From FW021-bin31 sp964422465 (GTDB lineage: Bacteria; Bacteroidota; Bacteroidia; Chitinophagales; Chitinophagaceae): a DNA stretch of 7,885 nt. Where the stretch lies: positions 1 through 7,885 of the forward strand of contig CAYRBD010000125.1 in the NCBI GenBank assembly GCA_964422465.1, read 5' to 3'. The notes beneath the pieces were generated by a model, which did no database searches, was not told the DNA's origin, and saw only the letters and a list, made by a program, of their open reading frames with translations. This document shows, one piece after another, positions 1 through 5,297 of this stretch. Position numbers and translations under genes: made by a program. The first letter of the stretch is position 1. The number at the start of each line of letters is the position of its first letter.

Positions 1-1182
1 CTGGAGCAGGGGTGGTTAAGCCCTTATCTGGTGGAACATGGGCTCAGTATCCAACAGTCGGCAACCTTATTTACAGTCTATGGGATTACTATCGCCATTT
101 CTTCCTGGTTTTCAGGGGTGTTATCCGAAGGATTTGGGATTAAGAAGACGATGTTTCTTGGCCTTATTCTTTACCTGCTCGGCAGTATGGGTTTTATAGG
201 ATATGGAATCCCTCACTTGCATTATGGTACGATGCTCTTTACCTATGCTTTAAGAGGGTTTGGCTATCCGCTATTTGCATATTCTTTCTTGGTATGGATA
301 ACCTATAGGAGTTCACAAAAGCGTTTGGGGGCGGCTGTCGGATGGTTCTGGTTTGTTTTCACAGGAGGGCTGAATGTGTTGGGGCCTTATTATTCGAGTT
401 GGGCCATTAAACACCTGGGATATATAGACACCCTTTGGAGTGCCTTGATCTGGGTGTTGATTGGAGCTTTCTTTGCTTTGTTATTGAATAAAGACAAATT
501 TCATGTGGAGAAAGGTAGTTTTAAAGCTAAGGCCAATGAATTGGTGAAAGGACTGACTATTGTGAAGGAAGAACCCAAGGTGTTTTTAGGTGGAATTGTA
601 AGAATTATCAATACGACCGCACAATTTGCGTTCCCGGTATTCCTGCCCATTTATATGGCTGATTATGGCCTGGATACAACGCAGTGGCTGCAGATATGGG
701 GAACGATTTTTACCAGTAATATAATTTTTAATTTGATCTTCGGATTCGTTGGAGATAGGGTAGGCTGGCGCAATACGGTAATGTGGTTTGGAGGCGTAGG
801 ATGTGCGATCAGTACTTTATTGTTTTACTACGCTCCTCAGGTGGTAGGTGATAATTTCTGGCTTATCTTGTTGCCGGGAATCTTGTGGGGCGCCTTATTG
901 GCCGGATATGTTCCTTTGTCTGCATTAGTACCCTCTTTGGTTAAAAAAGACAAAGGAGCGGCAATGGCCATTCTTAATCTGGGAGCAGGACTACCCGTTT
1001 TTGTCGGCCCTGCTATTGTGGGATTATTTATTGGACTTGTGGGTAATGCAGGTATCATCTGGATATTAGCTGTTTTGTATTTGATTAGTGCCTTTTTAAC
1101 CAAGTTTATTACGCTACCTGACAATGCAAAGACAGCGCATCATGTGAAGGAAAAAGAAGGGAGGGTAGTTAGTGGTCAATAG
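1..1182 (+). CDS. MFS polyol permease (RbtT/DalT/CsbX/YoaB-like), 5' end cut by window
   Basis: This is an inner-membrane transporter of the major facilitator superfamily, probably importing a polyol or related hydroxylated compound by proton symport. The frame is open from base 1 (reading LEQGWLSPYLVEHGLS), so the GTG at 31 is not the start. The reading LEQGWLSPYL is what I expect just after the N-terminus of this family, so only some 25-35 residues are probably missing; 393 are visible. Numbering from base 1, a motif-A loop GVLSEGFGIKK lies at about 39-49 and its repeat GFVGDRVGWRN at about 248-258, as expected for the two six-helix halves. Family-like helices RGFGYPLFAYSFLVW (85-99) and VGWFWFVFTGGLNVLG (113-128) support the CsbX/YoaB assignment, made from memory of the family. 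The hydrophilic linker at about 162-192 separates the halves. The last codons and the TAG stop overlap a GTCAATA-type repeat, so the C-terminal tail (VVSGQ) may be partly repeat-derived. The next gene, a dehydrogenase, lies past a scaffold gap. Confidence 0.9.
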   Translation: MEQGWLSPYLVEHGLSIQQSATLFTVYGITIAISSWFSGVLSEGFGIKKTMFLGLILYLLGSMGFIGYGIPHLHYGTMLFTYALRGFGYPLFAYSFLVWITYRSSQKRLGAAVGWFWFVFTGGLNVLGPYYSSWAIKHLGYIDTLWSALIWVLIGAFFALLLNKDKFHVEKGSFKAKANELVKGLTIVKEEPKVFLGGIVRIINTTAQFAFPVFLPIYMADYGLDTTQWLQIWGTIFTSNIIFNLIFGFVGDRVGWRNTVMWFGGVGCAISTLLFYYAPQVVGDNFWLILLPGILWGALLAGYVPLSALVPSLVKKDKGAAMAILNLGAGLPVFVGPAIVGLFIGLVGNAGIIWILAVLYLISAFLTKFITLPDNAKTAHHVKEKEGRVVSGQ

Positions 1183-1195
1183 TCATAAGTCAATA
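1175..1195. repeat. Heptamer tandem repeat (GTCAATA type) across a stop codon
   Basis: Three consecutive 7-base units, GTCAATA, GTCATAA and GTCAATA, run into the scaffold gap. The transporter stop codon (TAG, 1180-1182) lies at the junction of the first and second units, so the array starts within the coding sequence. The array probably continues inside the gap, and its true length is unknown. Confidence 0.85.
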
Positions 1196-1295
1196 NNNNN
1201 NNNNNNNNNNNNNNNNNNNNNNNNNNNNNNNNNNNNNNNNNNNNNNNNNNNNNNNNNNNNNNNNNNNNNNNNNNNNNNNNNNNNNNNNNNNNNNN
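1196..1295. other. Scaffold gap (100 N)
   Basis: Exactly 100 undetermined bases. The round number suggests a conventional gap of unknown length rather than a measured distance. It is bordered on the left by GTCAATA-type heptamers and on the right by AACCATTC octamers, so assembly probably failed in low-complexity repeats. Any promoter, riboswitch or small gene between transporter and dehydrogenase would be hidden here. Confidence 0.95.
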
Positions 1296-1308
1296 CATTC
1301 AACCATTC
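1296..1308. repeat. AACCATTC octamer array, right edge, next to a start codon
   Basis: A partial unit (CATTC) and one complete AACCATTC unit emerge from the gap and end 5 bases before the dehydrogenase ATG. The same octamer precedes the kinase start and fills the right end of the window. The 12 bases AACCATTCAATA at this seam are identical to those at the kinase seam (3784-3795). Confidence 0.85.
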
Positions 1309-1313
1309 AATAA

Positions 1314-2315
1314 ATGAATATTTTAATAACAGCACCCTATAATGATAAAGAGAGAGGAATTCTGGAAGGTGTTTTCGGACATATTGTTTATAAACCCTGG
1401 AAAGCGCATGGTCGGGCTTTTAATGCCGATGAAGTAATAGAGTTATTGAGAGAAAGTAATGCGGAGGCTTATATTACCGAACACGATAAGGTGACGAAAG
1501 AGGTAATAGAAGCTTACGCTGACTTGAAATTTATAGGGGTATGCCGAGGCACCCCTTCCAACGTGGCTATAGAAGCTGCTTCTGCGCATCATATCCCGGT
1601 GTTTTATACCCCAGCCCGGAATGCCCAGGCAGTAGCGGAGATGTTTCTGGCGAATGTGATTACCTTGATGCGTAATACTTTACCAGCCATTGACTGGCTG
1701 GAGAGTGAATCATGGAAAGCAGGAGCGCATGATTCCTATTTGCAGTTTAAGGGAAATGAATTGGCTTATAAAACAATCGGACTGGTTGGTTTCGGCGCCA
1801 TTGGGCAGCTTATCGCCAAATTAGTGAAGGATTTCCCTTGCAAAATTTTATTTTTTGATCCTTATATAAAAGAATATGATGAAGAATATAAAAAAGTGTC
1901 TTTAGAAGAGGTATTTTCGTTGAGCGATGTTGTTTCTATCCATCTGCCTGCAAATAGAGAGACTGAAGGCATGATCGACCACTCCCTATTTTCTAAAATG
2001 AAGAAGGAGGCTATTTTTGTAAATACTTCCCGGGCAATGGTCGTGAATAGGGAAGATTTATTGGAGATATTGGAAACTAAAAAAATAAAAGGAGCAGTTC
2101 TGGATGTGTTTGATAATGAACCTCCGGATGAATTAGATTATAAACTCATTCATCTCCCTCAGGTTTTAGCTACTCCGCATATTGCGGGCGCTACCCATGA
2201 GGTTGAGGATCATCATGCAAAAATTATGAATGAAAATCTTTTAAATTGGTTTGTGAAGCAGGAAGAGAATCATTGCTTTGTGAAGAATCTAAATAGTTTG
2301 AAAAAAATCTTGTAA
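1314..2315 (+). CDS. D-isomer-specific 2-hydroxyacid dehydrogenase (YoaD/phosphoglycerate dehydrogenase-like)
   Basis: This is a cytoplasmic NAD-dependent oxidoreductase that interconverts a D-2-hydroxyacid and the 2-oxoacid. The 333-residue length is normal for the short form, with no C-terminal ACT domain as in many SerA enzymes. The nucleotide-binding loop GFGAIG is at 159-164, and Asp182 (FFDP) at the end of the second Rossmann strand favours NAD over NADP. The catalytic set is complete: Arg240 (NTSRA), Glu269 (DVFDNEP) and His289 (ATPHIAGAT). ATG at 1314 is the only sensible start, because an in-frame TAA lies immediately before it; there is no Shine-Dalgarno, only the octamer repeat. 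The stop overlaps the next start by one base (TAATG), suggesting translational coupling. The neighbouring MFS permease and FGGY kinase make it the YoaD-type member of a YoaB-YoaD-YoaC set. A role in serine synthesis cannot be excluded, but the context argues for catabolism. The substrate is unknown. Confidence 0.92.
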   Translation: MNILITAPYNDKERGILEGVFGHIVYKPWKAHGRAFNADEVIELLRESNAEAYITEHDKVTKEVIEAYADLKFIGVCRGTPSNVAIEAASAHHIPVFYTPARNAQAVAEMFLANVITLMRNTLPAIDWLESESWKAGAHDSYLQFKGNELAYKTIGLVGFGAIGQLIAKLVKDFPCKILFFDPYIKEYDEEYKKVSLEEVFSLSDVVSIHLPANRETEGMIDHSLFSKMKKEAIFVNTSRAMVVNREDLLEILETKKIKGAVLDVFDNEPPDELDYKLIHLPQVLATPHIAGATHEVEDHHAKIMNENLLNWFVKQEENHCFVKNLNSLKKIL

Positions 2316-3469
2316 TGAAAAGGCTCTTTTTATTTTTTGTTATTTTATTTTCAACGGTCTTTGGTAGTTATGCGCAGAAATATACCCCTGAAAGTCTGCC
2401 GGATTCATTTTATTCCGGAGAGCAGGGAGATTTTCATGTGCAGGGGATGGCCGTAGATCAAAAGAATGGATATATCTATTTCTCTTTTACAGATGAGTTG
2501 TTAAAAATGGACATTGGTACGGGAAAAGTAGTAGGTAGTGTAACCGGCCTGATCGGCCATCTTGGAGACCTGACCTTTGATCCGGAAACAAATAAAATAT
2601 ATGGTTCATTGGAATATAAGGATGATGCCATCGGACAGGGAATTAGTAATAAATTGGGAGTAAAAAATAGTGGGAACATCAATTTTTATATCGCCATATT
2701 TGACGGATCAAAAATTACGAACAGGCACATGGATGCAGCCAAGGGAGATGTGCTGAAAACGGTCTATCTGAAAGAAGTAGTTGATGATTATAAGGCAAAA
2801 GTTAAATTGGGAAACCGGGTGGTTCAACATCGGTTTGGTTGCTCGGGTATTGATGGAACGACTATAGCTCCTGCCTTTGGAAAGAAAAATAAGAAAAAGG
2901 AATATTTTTATGTTGCCTATGGTATTTATGGAGATACAACCAGGAATGACAATAATTACCAGGTCATTTTAAAATATGATATGAAAAATTGGGATAAATT
3001 AGGCCAGAGGTTAACACAGGATAATTTACACCATTCCGGTCCGAAGAAACCTATGGCAAAGTACTTTGTCAAGACGGGAAATACAAACTGGGGTATTCAA
3101 AACTTAGAATATGATCCCTCTACAGGAAATTTCTTTGCTGCAGTATATAAAGGTTCAAAACCGGAGTATCCCAATTATAACCTCTTTGTGATTGATGGTC
3201 ATAAAAAACCGAAGAGAACAACAATTATTTCTGATAATAAAGGAATAAAAGTAGAAACCCTGTCTTTATTACAAGCCGGATTAAAAGATGAAAATACCGG
3301 CATACGGGGATGGTATTTCAAATGGGGATCTACAGGATTATTCCCTTTAGGAAATGGATCGTTCTATATTTCTCATAATAAGAAAACTCAAAATGGACAG
3401 CAGGAAACTACGGTATATAAATATAAATGGGTAGGAAGTGATAAGGAAGCGTTTAGATTGGTGCGGTAA
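2315..3469 (+). CDS. Secreted protein of unknown function, probable beta-propeller
   Basis: I do not recognise a named family. A clear type I signal peptide (MKRLFLFFVILFSTVFGSYA, cleavage after Ala20) places the protein in the periplasm or outside. The mature part, about 364 residues, shows several repeats of strand-turn-strand type: GMAVDQKNGYIYFSF (44-58), GDLTFDPETNKIYGSL (84-99), a strand pair near 196-206 (EYFYVAYGIYG), IQNLEYDPSTGNFFAAVYKG (261-280), and GLFPLGNGSFYISH (341-354). The D-x-x-T/N-G/N-x-I/F-Y pattern resembles NHL/YVTN/SMP-30-like propellers, but no catalytic motif is evident. A distinctive segment, HRFGCSGIDGTTIAPAFG (172-189), contains the only cysteine of the mature protein and could mark a ligand site. 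Its ATG shares one base with the dehydrogenase stop, so the two are almost certainly co-transcribed. This is odd for a cytoplasmic/exported pair and suggests a shared substrate. It could be a lactonase, an isomerase or a binding protein. Confidence 0.85.
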   Translation: MKRLFLFFVILFSTVFGSYAQKYTPESLPDSFYSGEQGDFHVQGMAVDQKNGYIYFSFTDELLKMDIGTGKVVGSVTGLIGHLGDLTFDPETNKIYGSLEYKDDAIGQGISNKLGVKNSGNINFYIAIFDGSKITNRHMDAAKGDVLKTVYLKEVVDDYKAKVKLGNRVVQHRFGCSGIDGTTIAPAFGKKNKKKEYFYVAYGIYGDTTRNDNNYQVILKYDMKNWDKLGQRLTQDNLHHSGPKKPMAKYFVKTGNTNWGIQNLEYDPSTGNFFAAVYKGSKPEYPNYNLFVIDGHKKPKRTTIISDNKGIKVETLSLLQAGLKDENTGIRGWYFKWGSTGLFPLGNGSFYISHNKKTQNGQQETTVYKYKWVGSDKEAFRLVR

Positions 3470-3473
3470 GGAA

Positions 3474-3491
3474 CAGCGGCAGCGGCAGAAG
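3474..3491. repeat. Short hexamer repeat (CAGCGG)
   Basis: CAGCGG, CAGCGG and CAGAAG follow each other, starting 5 bases after the stop codon of the propeller gene. They run directly into the heptamer array downstream, sharing its first base. Confidence 0.6.
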
Positions 3492-3539
3492 CAGTTGCCA
3501 ACTCGCAATTCGCAGTTAGCGATTTGCAGTTGGCAATTG
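3491..3539. repeat. Heptamer tandem array GCRRTTN with internal stem-loop
   Basis: Seven units of 7 bases: GCAGTTG, CCAACTC, GCAATTC, GCAGTTA, GCGATTT, GCAGTTG and GCAATTG. The consensus is GCRRTTN, and the second unit reads in the opposite orientation. That inverted unit lets the array fold into a hairpin (3495-3536). The array begins 21 bases after the stop codon of the propeller gene. Confidence 0.85.
3495..3536 (+). terminator. Long stem-loop after the propeller gene, possible terminator or mRNA 3' stabiliser
   Basis: The arms TTGCCAACT (3495-3503) and AGTTGGCAA (3528-3536) are exact reverse complements. Inside them, GCAA (3505-3508) pairs with TTGC (3524-3527) past a bulged C at 3504. 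After a T-T mismatch, TCGC (3510-3513) pairs with GCGA (3519-3522), leaving the loop AGTTA. That is 17 base pairs in all. No T-run follows, so a classical intrinsic terminator is not shown; the fold may simply be a property of the repeat. The position, 25 bases after a stop, fits a transcript end. Confidence 0.5.
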
Positions 3540-3605
3540 ACAAACAAAAACAAATTCCAGAATCTCAATTTAAAATGACCTATATGCTGTCTGTTCTGCC
3601 TCTGG

Positions 3606-3705
3606 NNNNNNNNNNNNNNNNNNNNNNNNNNNNNNNNNNNNNNNNNNNNNNNNNNNNNNNNNNNNNNNNNNNNNNNNNNNNNNNNNNNNNNNNNNNNNNN
3701 NNNNN
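3606..3705. other. Scaffold gap (100 N)
   Basis: Exactly 100 N, the conventional placeholder for unknown length. As with the first gap, heptamer repeats lie on its left side and AACCATNN octamers on its right side. Confidence 0.95.
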
Positions 3706-3735
3706 AACTACTCTGAAACATTGAAGATATTGAAC

Positions 3736-3791
3736 AACCATAGAACCATTTAACCATTTAACCATAGAACCATTCAACCATAGAACCATTC
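3736..3791. repeat. AACCATNN octamer array upstream of the kinase
   Basis: Seven contiguous 8-base units: AACCATAG, AACCATTT, AACCATTT, AACCATAG, AACCATTC, AACCATAG and AACCATTC. The first six bases are invariant and only the last two vary (AG, TT or TC). The array ends three bases before the kinase ATG and thus occupies the place of a ribosome-binding region. In the kinase frame, the TAG at 3765 supplies an in-frame stop. Confidence 0.93.
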
Positions 3792-3794
3792 AAT

Positions 3795-5225
3795 ATGGAT
3801 ACGTACTTAATCATTGACATAGGAACCGGGAATGTCCGGGTGGCACTTGTGAAGACGAACGGGCAATTGCTATGGGTAGGAAGAGATAACGTTATTTATA
3901 AAAAAGACGATAAGTATAAAGAGGCTCTTTTCTTTGAGCCTGATTTTTTATGGCAGCAGATAAAGAAGCTTATTAGGACAGGACTGTCAGAGAATAAAGA
4001 GGCATATATAGTAGCTGTTACGGCAAGCAGCCAGCGGGAGGGAATTGTCTTATTGGACAGGGGCGGAAAGTCTGTAATTGGTTTTCCTAATCATGATCAC
4101 AGAGGAAGGTTTATGGAAGACAGCATTGAGGATAAATATTTGGTATATCATCTTACGGGGCGTTATCCTACCTCTCTTTTTTCGGCTCTTAAACTGGTAG
4201 CTTACAGGGAAAAATATCCTGATGAGTGGAAACAGATAGATTGCATGTTGAGTATTAGTGACTGGGCACAGTATCAATTATGTGGAGTGAAAGGGTATGA
4301 GCATGCGCAGGCCTCCGAAACCATATTATATGATGTGAAAAATAAATGCTGGTCTGATACGTTATTGGCTGTTTTTGATTTGAGCAAAGACGTCCTTCCT
4401 CCTTTATATTATTCCGGTACCCTGTTGGGAAAAGTGAAAGAAGATTATGTTAAGGAGTTTGGTTTAGATCCGGATACTCCTGTTTTTGTAGGGGGAGCAG
4501 ATACGCAATTGGCTATTAAAAGCACACGTCCGGAGCCGGGAGATATTGTGTTGGTTTCGGGAACAACAACTCCTGTTGTTGAAGTTACTTCAGAATATAT
4601 TTTAGATAAAAAACAGCGTTCCTGGACAAACAGCCATTTGGATAAAAAACAATATATATTAGAAACAAACTGTGGCGTGACCGGCCTGAATTTTCAACAG
4701 GTGAAATCTATTTTTTACCCTAAAGATTCCTATTCCGTTATCGAAGAGGAAATAGATCAATTAGATGCCCCCCATTGTTTTGCGCATTTGGGTTCATTAA
4801 TTGCTAATGATAAAGAGACAATTACCAGGGGCGGTTTCTTATTTGAGGTGCCGATGATGACAAACTTATCGCGGGCAGATTTTGCATTTGCCACGCTTTG
4901 GGATATTGCATGTAGTATAAAGGAAAATTTAGATTGCCTGTTGGATATACATTCCTCAGAGAAGAATTTTTTGTGGGGTTGTGGAGGTGGTTTTCAAAGC
5001 AGACATTTACGGGAATATGTCGCAGGCCTGACGGGGAAGAACTTGCTTTTCAGATCGGGCTATCAGCAGGCTTCCGTTTCAGGTGCGGCAGTAGTGTGTA
5101 GCGATTATTTGAATAATAAAGGACAACTGGATACCACGATAGAGAAGGTAGAACCCCTCAGTAAAGACCAGTATAAAATTTGGTATAAAAAATGGAAAAA
5201 AGTGAGGGATAGGTTGAAAGGGTAG
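3795..5225 (+). CDS. FGGY-family carbohydrate kinase (YoaC-like)
   Basis: This is a cytoplasmic ATP-dependent kinase of the FGGY family, which phosphorylates sugars, polyols or related hydroxylated compounds. At 476 residues it has the full two-domain ASKHA length. The N-terminal phosphate-1 loop is DIGTGNVRVAL (8-18). QREG at 80-83 is the substrate-domain motif seen in several FGGY enzymes. The catalytic Asp is probably Asp236 in GGADTQ (233-238). The nucleotide-binding phosphate-2 segment SGTTTP is at 255-260, and the adenosine loop GCGGGFQS is at 395-402. All elements appear intact. The N-terminal motif and the GGADTQLA spacing fit the YoaC/LsrK side of the family rather than glycerol kinase. 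LsrK-type autoinducer-2 kinase is the main alternative, but no lsr transport genes are present, whereas an MFS permease and a 2-hydroxyacid dehydrogenase are. ATG 3795 directly follows an octamer array. The lipoprotein gene starts 72 bases downstream. Confidence 0.9.
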   Translation: MDTYLIIDIGTGNVRVALVKTNGQLLWVGRDNVIYKKDDKYKEALFFEPDFLWQQIKKLIRTGLSENKEAYIVAVTASSQREGIVLLDRGGKSVIGFPNHDHRGRFMEDSIEDKYLVYHLTGRYPTSLFSALKLVAYREKYPDEWKQIDCMLSISDWAQYQLCGVKGYEHAQASETILYDVKNKCWSDTLLAVFDLSKDVLPPLYYSGTLLGKVKEDYVKEFGLDPDTPVFVGGADTQLAIKSTRPEPGDIVLVSGTTTPVVEVTSEYILDKKQRSWTNSHLDKKQYILETNCGVTGLNFQQVKSIFYPKDSYSVIEEEIDQLDAPHCFAHLGSLIANDKETITRGGFLFEVPMMTNLSRADFAFATLWDIACSIKENLDCLLDIHSSEKNFLWGCGGGFQSRHLREYVAGLTGKNLLFRSGYQQASVSGAAVVCSDYLNNKGQLDTTIEKVEPLSKDQYKIWYKKWKKVRDRLKG

Positions 5226-5297
5226 TCGGTTATCCATAATATGTTATCTTGCGACCGAGAAAGAGGACAGCCTCATTTACCCTAAAAAATAATTAAA
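5226..5297 (+). promoter_or_regulatory. Leader of the GH123-like gene; possible weak promoter
   Basis: This 72-base spacer contains TATCTTG at 5245-5251, a loose match to the Bacteroidota -7 element TAnnTTTG. No good TTTG box lies at the expected distance upstream, so read-through from the kinase is equally likely. The last part (CCTAAAAAATAATTAAA) is A-rich, the usual translation-initiation context in this phylum, and supports ATG 5298 as the start. Confidence 0.3.

Larger units (their letters stand above)
3470..3794. other. Intergenic region of about 325 bases made of repeats and a gap
   Basis: In order, it holds a CAGCGG hexamer stretch, a GCRRTTN heptamer array with stem-loop, about 65 bases of unique-looking A/T-rich DNA (3540-3605), a 100-N gap, 30 unique-looking bases (3706-3735) and an AACCATNN octamer array that reaches the kinase start. 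I see no credible gene and no convincing Bacteroidota promoter (TTTG plus TAnnTTTG) in the readable part. A promoter could lie in the gap. Confidence 0.8.

Noticed and set aside
31..33. GTG as the start of the transporter
   Set aside because: The frame is open to base 1, and the upstream codons encode residues typical of the family N-terminus, so the gene is cut by the window edge.
1183..1313. SAM riboswitch before the dehydrogenase, as in B. subtilis yoaDCB
   Set aside because: Only repeat sequence and a gap are readable here; no S-box motif can be seen.
3347..3789. Minus-strand open frames with Cys/Gln/Asn-rich or Trp-Leu-Asn-Gly-Ser-rich translations
   Set aside because: They are translations of the heptamer and octamer repeats, run through the N gap, and overlap the end of a convincing + strand gene.
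3795..5225. Autoinducer-2 kinase (LsrK)
   Set aside because: It is in a related FGGY branch, but there are no lsr transporter or processing genes nearby, and the neighbours fit the YoaC-type module better.
5226..5258. Inverted repeat TCGGT...ACCGA after the kinase
   Set aside because: Arms of five bases around a 23-base loop are expected by chance.
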